A stretch of DNA of 64,000 nt. It comes from an uncultured Alphaproteobacteria bacterium (GTDB taxonomy: Bacteria > Pseudomonadota > Alphaproteobacteria > Sphingomonadales > Sphingomonadaceae). The stretch lies in assembly GCA_903934325.1 (NCBI GenBank), contig CAIZNH010000010.1:124001-188000 (forward strand). Direction: 5' to 3'. A model generated the notes under the pieces. The model made no database searches, was not told the origin of the DNA, and worked only from the letters and a program-made list of their open reading frames with translations. Of this stretch, positions 50,520 through 58,609 are shown piece after piece; position 1 is the stretch's first letter; every line of letters begins with the position of its first letter. The translations under genes were made by a program, and so were the position numbers.

Positions 50520-51113
50520 GTGAGCACCGATCCCGTAACCATCGCCTTCTATCAGGCGCGCGCCCCGCACTGGGTATTCCATTCGGGCGAGCGCCACAGC
50601 CACCAGCTTGACGCCTTCCTCGATTGTCTGCCGACCGGTGCCGCAGTGCTGGAACTGGGCTGCGGCGGCGGGCGCGACGCGGCGGAGATGCGTGCGCGCG
50701 GCTTTGCCGTCGATGCGACCGATGCCACCCCCGCCCTCGTCACGCGCGCCAATCAGGCCTTCGATCTGGGCGCGCGGGTGATGGCCTTCCACGAACTGGA
50801 CGCAAGCGCTGCTTATGGCGGGGTCTGGGCGCAGGCCTGCCTGCTGCACTGCCCGCGCGAAGCGCTGCCCGATGTGCTCGCCCGCATCCACCGCGCTCTG
50901 GTGCCGGGGGGATGGCACTTTGCGAGCTTCAAGCTGGGCATGGCAGAGGGCCGCGATCTGCTCGGGCGGCTACACAATTTCCCGCCCTCCGACTGGCTGA
51001 TCGCCGCCTATGAGACAGCCGGCTTTGTCATCGCCGCGCAGGAGATCTATGCCGGCAAGGCCTCCGACGGCACCATGCGCGACTGGATCGATCTCACTGT
51101 GAGAAAGCCATGA
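50520..51113 (+). CDS. Class I SAM-dependent methyltransferase
   Basis: A 197-residue protein with the SAM motif AAVLELGCGGGRDAAEMRARG (motif I LELGCGGG), VDATDATPALV for motif II and GGWHFASFKLG as the later strand. The N-terminus AFYQARAPHWVFHSGERH is typical of small methyltransferases of unknown target. Start is GTG 50520, 7 bases after the previous stop. It overlaps the MOSC gene by 4 bases (ATGA), so they are probably expressed together. Confidence 0.88.
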   Translation: MSTDPVTIAFYQARAPHWVFHSGERHSHQLDAFLDCLPTGAAVLELGCGGGRDAAEMRARGFAVDATDATPALVTRANQAFDLGARVMAFHELDASAAYGGVWAQACLLHCPREALPDVLARIHRALVPGGWHFASFKLGMAEGRDLLGRLHNFPPSDWLIAAYETAGFVIAAQEIYAGKASDGTMRDWIDLTVRKP

Positions 51114-51763
51114 CTATCTGGACCATCACCGCCATCTGCACCGGAACCGCGCGCCCCTTCAACGGCGCGGAGACCAGCGCGATTGCCAAGCGCCCGCGTG
51201 AGGGCGCGGTGCAGGTGCTGGCCGAGGGGCTCGCGCCTGACGAGCAGGCCGACCGGAGTGTGCATGGCGGGCCGGAAATGGCGCTCCACCTCTATCCGCT
51301 CGATCACCATGCGTGGTGGCGCGGGATCATCGGCGATCATCCCGCGCTGGACGAGCCGGGCGGCTTCGGATCGAACCTTGCGGTCACCGGCCTTACCGAA
51401 GAGATGGTCCATATCGGCGAGCGCTTCCGGCTGGGGACCGCGCTGATCGAAGTCAGCCAGCCGCGCCAGCCGTGCTGGAAGATCGAGCACCGCTTCGGCC
51501 ACAAGGGCATGGTCGCCCGGATCATCACCAGCGAGAGGAGCGGCTGGTATTTCCGCGTGATCGAGCATGGCGAAGTGAGCGCGGGCGATTCGCTCGAACG
51601 TGTCAGCATCGGCGCCAGCGACTGGAGCGTCGCCCGCACTTTCCGCGCGCTGGTGGCCGGAAAAGCGAGCGCGGCAGAGCTCGAGGAACTCGCCGCTCTT
51701 GCCCCATTGAGCCCGAAATTGCGCGAAAAAGCGGCCATTCGTCGCGCATCGGCAACGCCCTGA
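51110..51763 (+). CDS. MOSC-domain protein, YiiM-like
   Basis: A 217-residue protein with the MOSC fold. The segments DRSVHGGPEMALHLYPLDHH, FGSNLAVTGLTEE and the cysteine-bearing SQPRQPCWKIEHRFG are those of YiiM proteins, where the cysteine binds molybdopterin or 6-N-hydroxylaminopurine-reducing cofactor. Likely a molybdenum-cofactor-dependent reductase. The C-terminal helices AAELEELAALAPLS close the domain. Start ATG overlaps the methyltransferase stop. Confidence 0.9.
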   Translation: MTIWTITAICTGTARPFNGAETSAIAKRPREGAVQVLAEGLAPDEQADRSVHGGPEMALHLYPLDHHAWWRGIIGDHPALDEPGGFGSNLAVTGLTEEMVHIGERFRLGTALIEVSQPRQPCWKIEHRFGHKGMVARIITSERSGWYFRVIEHGEVSAGDSLERVSIGASDWSVARTFRALVAGKASAAELEELAALAPLSPKLREKAAIRRASATP

Positions 51764-51772
51764 CCGGCAGTG

Positions 51773-51798
51773 GGAATAATCGCCCAACCTTAACCGTT
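51773..51798 (+). promoter_or_regulatory. Weak EcfG-like promoter before the glycine-zipper gene
   Basis: GGAAT (51773-51777) and CGTT (51795-51798) are 17 bases apart, one mismatch from GGAAC-N17-CGTT. It lies 87 bases before the ATG at 51886. The single mismatch and the frequent occurrence of short motifs keep confidence low. Confidence 0.3.
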
Positions 51799-51809
51799 TC
51801 CCCTGTGTC

Positions 51810-51841
51810 TCGTTCATCTTCCATTCGACTGAGATGAACGA
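51810..51841. other. Perfect inverted repeat in the leader of the glycine-zipper gene
   Basis: TCGTTCATCT (51810-51819) and AGATGAACGA (51832-51841) form a 10-pair stem with a 12-base loop. A second hairpin, GGCTCC (51851-51856) with GGAGCC (51862-51867), follows, and the ribosome site region AAGGAAA comes next. There is no T run, so this is more likely a leader structure or binding site than a terminator. Confidence 0.5.
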
Positions 51842-51885
51842 AAACAGTCTGGCTCCATCGGGGAGCCGCCACAAGGAAACGCACC

Positions 51886-52353
51886 ATGAAACACCTTGCC
51901 CTGATCGCCGCCGCCGGGTCGCTGGCGGTTTTCGCCGCCCCCGCGCAGGCTGCCGAACTGCCCGCCGCGCCCGCTGCACTGCCGGTCTTCGCCGGCTTCC
52001 ATGACACCGCCCTGCCCTTCGCGCCGGTGGCCGCCTATGGCCGCGACGACTGGGACGATGACGACGACGACTGGCGCGATCGCCGCGAGAGCCGCCGCTG
52101 GCGCGAGCGCAACCGCGGCTGGGACAATGGCCGCCGCGTGCGGGGCCGCGATTACTGGCAGGGCGATGACGGCCGCTGGCGCTGCCGCCGCGACGACGGC
52201 ACCACCGGTCTGCTGATCGGTGCCGGGGTCGGCGCGCTGATCGGCCGCGCGATCGACACCCGCGGTGACCGCACGCTCGGCACCCTGCTCGGTGCCGTCG
52301 GCGGCGGCCTGCTGGGCCGGGAAGTCGACCGCAGCGAGGTGCGCTGCCGCTGA
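51886..52353 (+). CDS. Exported glycine-zipper protein
   Basis: A 155-residue protein. A signal peptide ends near residue 23 (FAAPAQAAE), then a low-complexity Asp-rich run (WDDDDDDWRD) and Arg-rich part, and a C-terminal glycine zipper GLLIGAGVGALIGRAID...GTLLGAVGGGLLGRE (17-kDa surface-antigen type). Such domains insert in or bind membranes. Its leader has two stem-loops. Function is unknown, and the acidic/basic linker is unlike common family members. Confidence 0.8.
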   Translation: MKHLALIAAAGSLAVFAAPAQAAELPAAPAALPVFAGFHDTALPFAPVAAYGRDDWDDDDDDWRDRRESRRWRERNRGWDNGRRVRGRDYWQGDDGRWRCRRDDGTTGLLIGAGVGALIGRAIDTRGDRTLGTLLGAVGGGLLGREVDRSEVRCR

Positions 52354-52447
52354 TCCGCCGCTACCGGGGCGTGCAGTATCCGCAATTGATGCTGCCCCCC
52401 GCCGCTGGTAGCTTTCGCTCCATGCGCATCTTGATCATCACCCCCGC

Positions 52448-53206
52448 ATGAACCGCCCCGCCGTGCTTGTCACCGGCGGGGCGACCCGTATCGGCGCTGC
52501 CATCGTGCGCGGCTTCGCCAAGGCGGGCTGGCATGTGGTGATCCATTACCGCGCCTCGGCCACGCTCGCTGACGACCTTGCCGCCACCCTGCCCTCGGCC
52601 GAAAGCATCGGCTTTGATCTCAACGACGATGATGCGGCGGTGGCAGCGATCACCGCGCTCGCAGGCCGACTTCCCGATTGGCGCTGCCTCGTCAATTCGG
52701 CTTCGGTATTCGATTACGACCCTGTCATGGCGCTCGATCCGGCGACCTGCCGCGAGGCGATGCAGGTCAACGCCCTAGCGCCCGCGCGCATCGCCCAGGC
52801 CTATCTCGCCCATGCGACGAGCGAGGCGACGCGCACGGTGATCCAGATCACCGACATGAAGATCGCCAACACCAATCCCGATTTCTTCAGCTACACCATG
52901 TCGAAGCACGCGCTGGCCGCCACCATCGGAATGCTGGCGAAGGGCGCATCCTCGCCGCAGGACCGGATCTACGGCATTGCGCCGGGCGCGATCCTTGCCA
53001 GCCACGACCAGAGCGAGGAAGAAACCGACCTCTCGCACCGCCTCAACCTGCTCGGCCGCAAGACCGGGCCGGAGGAAATCGCCGATGCAGCAGTGTTCCT
53101 CGCCGGCGGGATGCTGGCCAGCGGGCAGAGCCTGTTCATCGACAGCGGCCAGCACCTGCTGGATCAACCGCGCGACGTGATCTGGCTGGCACGCGAACAG
53201 GCCTAG
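52448..53206 (+). CDS. Short-chain dehydrogenase, pteridine-reductase (FolM)-like
   Basis: A 252-residue SDR. It has the NADPH loop TGGATRIG (residues 9-16), LVNSASVFDYD in place of the usual NNAG motif, and YTMSKHAL with catalytic Tyr/Lys. The basic arrangement after the glycine motif (HYRASA) and the sequence SGQSLFIDSGQHL match FolM/pteridine reductase 1 enzymes, which reduce dihydropterins. It is cotranscribed with nothing obvious; a cytochrome gene follows after 10 bases. Confidence 0.85.
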   Translation: MNRPAVLVTGGATRIGAAIVRGFAKAGWHVVIHYRASATLADDLAATLPSAESIGFDLNDDDAAVAAITALAGRLPDWRCLVNSASVFDYDPVMALDPATCREAMQVNALAPARIAQAYLAHATSEATRTVIQITDMKIANTNPDFFSYTMSKHALAATIGMLAKGASSPQDRIYGIAPGAILASHDQSEEETDLSHRLNLLGRKTGPEEIADAAVFLAGGMLASGQSLFIDSGQHLLDQPRDVIWLAREQA

Positions 53207-53216
53207 GAGGGGCGGC

Positions 53217-53927
53217 ATGGCGAAGAAGCACGCATTCTCGACAAGGCTGTGGCACTGGGTGAATGCGGGCGCGATTATCGTGCTGTTCATGTCGGGGCTG
53301 AACATCTCCAACGCCCATCGCTACCTCTACTGGGGCGATTACGGCTTTGACCCGAAGGACGCGTGGCTTGCGGTGATCCGCTTCCCCGGCTGGGCGACAA
53401 TCCCGGGGCATTACAACCTTGCTCTGGCGCGCGACTGGCACACGCTGGCGGCCTGGCCTTTCGGGCTGGGGGTGCTGTTCATCTGGGTCGCGATGCTCGC
53501 GAACGGACATTTCCGCCGCGATCTCGTGACGCGCCGCGCCGACTGGACCCCGGCCGCCGTGATCATCTCGCTCAAGGCCCATTCAGGCGGAGGGGCGGCG
53601 CATGGCTACAGCCCGGTGCAGCGCATTCTCTATGGCCTCGTCTTCGGGGTGCTGCTGCCGCTGATGCTGTTCACCGGCCTTGCCATCAGCCCCGGCTTTC
53701 AGGCGGCGGCGCCGTGGCTGATCGAGCTGCTGGGCGGACGGCAAAGCGCACGCTCGCTGCACTTCATCGCCGCCTTTGCGCTGCTGGGCTTCTTTCTCGT
53801 CCACATCGTGCTGGCGCTGGCCGACTGGCGGCTGATCCTCGAAATGGTCACCGGCGGCGAGCGCGCAAGCATTCCCGCGCCCGCAGCCGATGACGAAGCC
53901 GCAGAAGGAGCGCCCGCCCATGGTTGA
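53217..53927 (+). CDS. Cytochrome b, thiosulfate-reductase/formate-dehydrogenase type
   Basis: A 236-residue membrane protein with four to five helices and candidate haem histidines at FSTRLWHWVNAG, RDWHTLAAW, ARSLHFIAAF and FFLVHIVLAL. It is of the cytochrome b561/NapC-partner type (prokaryotic cyt b with DHR). AGGAGGGG precedes ATG 53217. The gene overlaps the molybdopterin oxidoreductase gene that follows, so it is probably its membrane electron partner. Confidence 0.88.
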   Translation: MAKKHAFSTRLWHWVNAGAIIVLFMSGLNISNAHRYLYWGDYGFDPKDAWLAVIRFPGWATIPGHYNLALARDWHTLAAWPFGLGVLFIWVAMLANGHFRRDLVTRRADWTPAAVIISLKAHSGGGAAHGYSPVQRILYGLVFGVLLPLMLFTGLAISPGFQAAAPWLIELLGGRQSARSLHFIAAFALLGFFLVHIVLALADWRLILEMVTGGERASIPAPAADDEAAEGAPAHG

Positions 53928-54669
53928 TCTGCCGCGTCGTTCGCTACTCGCCGGGATCGCCGCCTTGGGCGCCACCGCCTGTTCCAAGATCAACGAGAGC
54001 GAGACCACCCGCAGCCTGCTCAAGGCGGCCGAGGACGGGCACCGCGCCATCCACCGCGCGCTGGCGGGCAAGCAGGGGCTGGCCCCCGAATACAGCCGTG
54101 CCGAGCGCTCGCCCACCTTCAAGGGCAATGGTTCGGTAACGGTGGCCGATCCGTTCTATCAGGACCAGCTCGCCAAGGGCTTTCCCGACTGGAAGCTGGA
54201 GGTCCGCGGGGCGGTCGATCAGCCGCTCGCTCTCACCCTCGCCGATATCCGCGCCCTGCCTCAGCGCACCCAGATCACCCGCCACGATTGCGTCGAGGGC
54301 TGGAGCGCGATCGGCGAATGGACCGGGGTGCAGCTGTCAGCGCTGCTCGATGCCGCCAAGGTGCGCAAGCAAGCGAAGTTCATCGTCTTCCGCTGCGCCG
54401 ATACGCTCTACAACAACCCCTATTACGAGAGCATCGATATGGTCGATGCCTATCACCCGCAGACGATCATCGCCCATGCGCTCAACGGCGAGCCTCTGCC
54501 CGAAAAGAACGGCGCACCGCTGCGCATGCGGATCGAGCGGCAGCTGGGATACAAGCACGCCAAATATGTGCAGGCAATCGAGGCGGTCGAGAACTTCGCC
54601 GATATCGGCAAGGGCGGCGGCGGGTTCTGGGAGGATTATGCCGGCTACCAGTGGTATGCGGGAATCTAG
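53920..54669 (+). CDS. Molybdopterin-dependent oxidoreductase, sulfite-oxidase (SUOX) fold
   Basis: A 249-residue periplasmic enzyme. A Tat signal starts at residue 5 (PRRSLLAGIAALGAT). The molybdopterin-binding SUOX domain has Cys124 in TRHDCVEGWSAIGEW, the usual metal ligand, and LPEKNGAPLRMRIERQLGYK. Related proteins include MsrP/YedY and plant-type sulfite oxidases. AAGGAG lies 10 bases before ATG 53920; the longer frame to 53890 spoils the Tat start. The stop/start overlap with the cytochrome b gene suggests a two-component electron-transfer pair. Confidence 0.9.
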   Translation: MVDLPRRSLLAGIAALGATACSKINESETTRSLLKAAEDGHRAIHRALAGKQGLAPEYSRAERSPTFKGNGSVTVADPFYQDQLAKGFPDWKLEVRGAVDQPLALTLADIRALPQRTQITRHDCVEGWSAIGEWTGVQLSALLDAAKVRKQAKFIVFRCADTLYNNPYYESIDMVDAYHPQTIIAHALNGEPLPEKNGAPLRMRIERQLGYKHAKYVQAIEAVENFADIGKGGGGFWEDYAGYQWYAGI

Positions 54670-54677
54670 CGCGCAGC

Positions 54678-55118
54678 CTAGCTTTCGGGAAACAGCCTGA
54701 GCATGGTTTCCCAGTCGGCCGCGACGATCTCTTCCAACACGCCGAGGTCCACGTCAGCCAGCTTGTTGATGTAGAGACAGCTCTTGCCGGTCGAATACTT
54801 GCCCAGCCGCGCAAGCATCTGCGCACGCCCCGCAGCGGCGATATCGTCGCAATAGCCACCCATCAGATAAAGCGAGTGCTTCGCCTTCCTCGGGCTGAAC
54901 CCGCTGCGCATCCAGTGGACATCGCGCCCGCTCTCATAGGTCGTGCGGTACTCGCCGTAACCGATGATCGTCGGCCCCCACATCTTCGGCGCCTGCCCCG
55001 TCACCCGGCGGAACATAGCGTCAAGCACAAGCGCATCGGCGCGCTTGGCCTCGGGTTCGACAGCGGCAATGAAGTCTCCCACCGCCTGATCGGTGATCGT
55101 GGTCTTGGCCTCGCTCAT
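54678..55118 (-). CDS. DUF1801 domain protein
   Basis: A 146-residue protein with the DUF1801 (YdhG-like) core: AVEPEAKRADALVLDAMF, KMWGPTIIGYGEY and a closing SCLYINKLADVDLGVLEEIV. These small cytoplasmic proteins have no established activity. ATG 55118 gives the normal length, with GAGC ahead; the frame to 55238 is low-complexity and is discarded. It converges with the SUOX gene and diverges from argG with 131 bases between. Confidence 0.88.
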   Translation of the reverse strand: MSEAKTTITDQAVGDFIAAVEPEAKRADALVLDAMFRRVTGQAPKMWGPTIIGYGEYRTTYESGRDVHWMRSGFSPRKAKHSLYLMGGYCDDIAAAGRAQMLARLGKYSTGKSCLYINKLADVDLGVLEEIVAADWETMLRLFPES

Positions 55119-55249
55119 GAGCTGCTCCTGACGTAGCCTCATCCGCATATGCCACAGGTTTGCGCGAGGCGATATGCCCGCCCTCGCGGATTGCCTCTTG
55201 CGGTGCGCCCTGATACGGGCCCGCGCAATCATTCCCAAGGAAGCGTGCC

Positions 55250-56470
55250 ATGGCCCAGCCCCAGAAAGTCGTCCTCGCCTATTCGGGCGGTCTCGATACC
55301 AGCGTCATCGCCAAGTGGCTGAGCGTCGAGCGTGGCCTCGAAGTGGTGACCTTCACCGCCGATCTCGGCCAGGGAGAGGAAATCGAGCCCGCGCGCGCCA
55401 AGGCCAAGGCGATGGGCATCCCCGATGATCACATCTTCATCGAGGACCTGCGAGAGGAATTCGTGCGCGATTTCGTCTTCCCGATGATGCGCGCCAATGC
55501 CCGCTATGAAGGCGACTACCTGCTCGGCACCTCGATTGCCCGCCCGCTGATCTCCAAGCGCCTGGTCGAGATCGCGCACCAGACCGGCGCGGACTTCATC
55601 GCTCACGGCGCGACCGGCAAGGGCAATGATCAGGTGCGCTTCGAACTCAGCGCCTATGCGCTCGATCCGGACATCAAGGTGATCGCCCCGTGGCGCGAAT
55701 GGGATCTGACCAGCCGCACCGCGCTGATCGCATGGGCCGAGGCGCACCAGATCCAGGTGCCCAAGGACAAGCGCGGCGAAAGCCCCTTCTCGACCGACGC
55801 GAACCTCCTGCACACCTCGTCGGAAGGCAAGGTGCTGGAAGACCCGTGGCAGGAGACGCCCGACTACGTCTATTCGCGCACGGTCAATCCGGAAGACGCG
55901 CCGGATGTGCCCGAATACATCACCATCGATTTCGAGAAGGGTGACGGCGTTGCCCTGAACGGCGAGGCGATGAGCCCCGCCACCCTGCTTGCTGCGCTCA
56001 ACGATCTGGGGCGCAAGCACGGCATCGGCCGGCTCGATCTGGTCGAGAACCGCTTTGTCGGCATGAAGAGCCGCGGGATGTACGAGACCCCGGGCGGCGA
56101 GATCTATGCCCGCGCGCACCGCGGGATCGAGCAGATCACGCTGGATCGCGGCGCAGCGCATCTCAAGGACGAGCTGATGCCGCGCTATGCCGAGCTGATC
56201 TATAACGGCTTCTGGTTCTCGCCCGAGCGCGAGATGCTGCAGGCGGCGATCGACCACAGCCAGGACAAGGTCACCGGCACGGTGCGCCTGAAGCTCTACA
56301 AGGGGCTAGCGAGTGTGGTCGGCCGCAAGTCGCCCTATTCGCTCTATTCCGAGGCCCATGTGACATTCGAGGATGATGCCGGGGCCTACGACCAGAAGGA
56401 CGCGGAAGGCTTCATCAAGCTCAACGGCCTGCGCCTGCGCCTGCTGGCCCGCCGCAACCGGGACGCCTGA
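55250..56470 (+). CDS. argG: Argininosuccinate synthase
   Basis: Joins citrulline and aspartate in arginine synthesis, using ATP. The 406-residue protein starts [18 protein letters not shown], with the ATP pyrophosphatase loop SGGLDTS, and has [14 protein letters not shown] and RHGIERI-like [12 protein letters not shown] in the C-terminal half. Length is normal. It stands alone, followed by a long stretch without any convincing gene. Confidence 0.98.
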   Translation: MAQPQKVVLAYSGGLDTSVIAKWLSVERGLEVVTFTADLGQGEEIEPARAKAKAMGIPDDHIFIEDLREEFVRDFVFPMMRANARYEGDYLLGTSIARPLISKRLVEIAHQTGADFIAHGATGKGNDQVRFELSAYALDPDIKVIAPWREWDLTSRTALIAWAEAHQIQVPKDKRGESPFSTDANLLHTSSEGKVLEDPWQETPDYVYSRTVNPEDAPDVPEYITIDFEKGDGVALNGEAMSPATLLAALNDLGRKHGIGRLDLVENRFVGMKSRGMYETPGGEIYARAHRGIEQITLDRGAAHLKDELMPRYAELIYNGFWFSPEREMLQAAIDHSQDKVTGTVRLKLYKGLASVVGRKSPYSLYSEAHVTFEDDAGAYDQKDAEGFIKLNGLRLRLLARRNRDA

Positions 56471-56534
56471 TCGGCCTCAGCAAGCGTGGAAAAGCGAGTC
56501 GCGCCGCTCGGCTTGGGAGCACGGGCACGATAAT

Positions 56535-56622
56535 CTGACGTCAGCCGGGCGGTTTCGTTCCCGGCGCATCAGGCATTTTCGCAAAATGCGACGAGCGGTT
56601 GACTTATCCACTCGTGTCCACA
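56535..56622. other. Cluster of palindromes and DnaA-box-like repeats
   Basis: Within 90 bases lie a perfect palindrome CTGACGTCAG (56535-56544), a perfect hairpin GCATTTT-CGC-AAAATGC (56573-56589), and two direct DnaA-box-like 9-mers, TTATCCACT (56604-56612, 8 of 9) and GTGTCCACA (56614-56622, 7 of 9). TTGACT at 56599-56604 could be a -35 element. The function is open: a promoter with regulators for the RNA that follows, or a DnaA-binding spot. Confidence 0.4.
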
Positions 56623-56639
56623 GGCCAAATCGCCCGGAG

Positions 56640-57246
56640 TGGAAAACTAAGGCTTCGGAATGTTGCCAGAACGCCGGTTGAGGCGCACTTTGAACCTGTC
56701 TTCGGGACACCAACCAGCCGGAACAGAAAGCCGCAAGGCCTTGAAGTTCCCAGGGGAAAATCCCAAGGATGGCGGTGGCAATTGTCCACGCGCCCGCCGA
56801 GAGAGGGCATGCAGGAGGCTTCGGCCAAAGGCAAGCCGGCTCGTTTGAAGCGGGAGCGACGCTAAAGCCACCGGACAGGCCGCGAACCTGGCCGGAACGG
56901 GTGATGGAGAGGAACGCAAGTTCCAAACCGCCGCAAGCCCGGATCGGAGGAAGGGCAAGGCCTCGGCCAAGCGACTGCGCAAGGCAGCGAGAATTCGGCA
57001 GGCTTTCGGGCCGATCGAAGGACGCTAGCGGGCAGGAGCGAAAGCCGGATGCCGGCGCGAGCGCCGGTGAGCAATCCCGGTGCGAAAGGTGGCAAGACCG
57101 GACGCGCAGGGGCCAGACATCGGGCGCCAAGCACGCCCCGCAAAAGCAGGGAAGACGGAAGGTTCGCCGGAAGTCAGCCAAGCCAAACGGGGGGTCCACA
57201 CGCCGGTGAGAGTGGGGTCGGCAGCAATGCCGGCCCCATTTGCTTT
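56640..57246 (+). ncRNA. Candidate long structured non-coding RNA
   Basis: The stretch between argG and rlpA is 976 bases without a credible gene. From about 56640 the plus strand is purine-rich and poor in T, unlike the coding strands around it, and holds many short hairpins: TGTC-TTCGG-GACA (56697-56709), GCC-GCAA-GGC (56730-56739), GGAAC-GCAA-GTTCC (56911-56924), CCGGCG-CGAG-CGCCGG (57052-57067) and the closing TGGGGTCGGC/GCCGGCCCCA. Open frames here have odd composition (Cys/Arg-rich). It lacks the core motifs of RNase P RNA, tmRNA and SRP RNA. Ends are approximate and the RNA nature is inferred. Confidence 0.45.
57213..57246 (+). terminator. Terminator-like hairpin at the end of the candidate RNA
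   Basis: TGGGGTCGGC (57213-57222) pairs with GCCGGCCCCA (57229-57238), including one G.U, around AGCAAT, and is followed by TTTGCTTT. It is the last strong hairpin before rlpA and the most likely 3' end of the candidate RNA. Confidence 0.5.
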
Positions 57247-57446
57247 GGGCCGCATCCTGCCCCTTCCTGGTGCCGCCAGCCTCCGCATTTCCCGAGTCGC
57301 AACGCGCAAAACGCTCGTGTGCGCAGCGCACCGGATCTGCGCTTCACCGCAAAAGCCGTGCAACTGAGCGGCAGGTCGAGCCGATCCGGCGACGAGCCGT
57401 TGCCGCGATTTGATTTCGGTAAGAACCGCCTCCTAAGGCCAAACTC

Positions 57447-57983
57447 ATGTGGACGGGAATCCCCATGACCAGCCTGACGGCTCGGACCCTGCGCAACGCG
57501 CTGATCGCGGGCGGGCTTGTCCTTGCCCCGCTCGCCGCATCGACTGCTGCGACCCCGTCCGATGGCACGCTCACGCTCGAAGCGAGCGCCGAGATTGCTG
57601 CCGCCACCGAAATGATGCCGCTCGTCGCCGCGCCTGTTGCTGCTCCGGCGGAAAGCCAGCCTGTCGAAATGGAAGCCGAAACCGGCACCGCGATCGGCAG
57701 CGGCAGCGCGTCCTATTACGCCAGCAAGTTCCACGGTCGCCGCACCGCCAGCGGCGAAGCCTTCGACAACGGCGCGATGACCGCAGCACACCGTTCCCTG
57801 CCCTTCGGCAGCCTCGTACGCGTCACCAACCCCGCCAATGGCCGCAGCGTCGTGGTGCGCATCAATGACCGCGGCCCCTTCAGCCGCGGCCGGTTGATCG
57901 ACGTCAGCCGCGCAGCCGCCGAGGAACTCGGCATCGTCGCGCGCGGTCACGGCACGGTCGAGCTCGAACTGCTCGAAAGCTAG
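57447..57983 (+). CDS. rlpA: RlpA-like double-psi beta-barrel lipoprotein/exported protein
   Basis: A 178-residue protein with a signal peptide (about residues 1-35, LVLAPLAASTAA) and the RlpA domain: SASYYASKFHGRRTASGEAFD, AHRSLPFGSLVRVTN and VRINDRGPFSRGRLIDVS, where the DRGPF aspartate is essential in lytic RlpA. RlpA proteins cut naked glycan strands at the septum. There is no lipobox and no SPOR domain, so this is a short soluble version. ATG 57447 has AAGG 9 bases upstream; ATG 57465 is an alternative. Confidence 0.88.
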   Translation: MWTGIPMTSLTARTLRNALIAGGLVLAPLAASTAATPSDGTLTLEASAEIAAATEMMPLVAAPVAAPAESQPVEMEAETGTAIGSGSASYYASKFHGRRTASGEAFDNGAMTAAHRSLPFGSLVRVTNPANGRSVVVRINDRGPFSRGRLIDVSRAAAEELGIVARGHGTVELELLES

Positions 57984-58003
57984 AGCCCGTCTGGCGCCCC
58001 GTG

Positions 58004-58411
58004 TCAGGGGTTGTCGGAATAGGTCATCCCCAGCGCCGATGTATCTCCGCTGACCTTCAGCTTGAGCCGCGCCATGCGCGTGGCCGAGGTGTTGCGCAGC
58101 AGCGCCATCTCGCCCGCGGCCAACTTCGCATTGACCTCGCCGCCCGGTGCCACGGTGCCGCGCACCTGCGCCGCGCTGCTGCCTTCGGCCCGCCCGAGCA
58201 CCTCGACCGCAACCGGCCCGGTATTGCGACCGGTGACAGCAAAAGCGCCTTCCTGTCCGCCGCCGAGTTCAAAGGTCTTGCCCGCCTCGATCTGCAAGTC
58301 GGAGTTGATCGTCCCACCCATGACAGGCGCGGCGAAGCCGAGGGCTAGCGCGCCCAACCCTGCCAGCAGCGGCAAGCCCGAACGGCGCGAAAGTGTGAGA
58401 GCTCGGTGCAT
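58004..58411 (-). CDS. Exported protein of unknown function
   Basis: A 135-residue secreted protein: basic N-terminus and hydrophobic signal segment (residues 12-32, LPLLAGLGALALGFAAPVMGG), then a small all-beta region (LQIEAGKTFELGGGQEG, VNAKLAAGEMALLRNTS). No known domain. It converges with rlpA (20 bases apart) and is divergent from the symporter gene. Confidence 0.75.
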   Translation of the reverse strand: MHRALTLSRRSGLPLLAGLGALALGFAAPVMGGTINSDLQIEAGKTFELGGGQEGAFAVTGRNTGPVAVEVLGRAEGSSAAQVRGTVAPGGEVNAKLAAGEMALLRNTSATRMARLKLKVSGDTSALGMTYSDNP

Positions 58412-58609
58412 GGGGAAGCGTCCTTGTGTCTGTCCCGTCGCTTTGAGCTACGCCCCGACGGAATGGAAGGATGCATCCCCTCTTGCACCCTGCCACGCCG
58501 TAGCTAGGACAACCACGCTGGCAGCGCGGGGGCGCACAAGGGCCAGGCCGGCGCACAGGGGACCATCGCCATCACACTCGCACTGATCCTGCTCTATGTC
58601 TTCGGTCAG

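Noticed and set aside
56640-57246. RNase P RNA, tmRNA or 4.5S RNA
   Set aside because: The conserved core sequences of these RNAs (for example GAGGAAAGTCCGGGC, or a T-loop with CCA end) are not present.
56477-57331. 284-residue open frame on the minus strand over the non-coding region
   Set aside because: It is rich in Cys, Arg and Ser with no domain or signal sequence, and competing frames are open on both strands. The composition follows from the T-poor plus strand rather than from coding.
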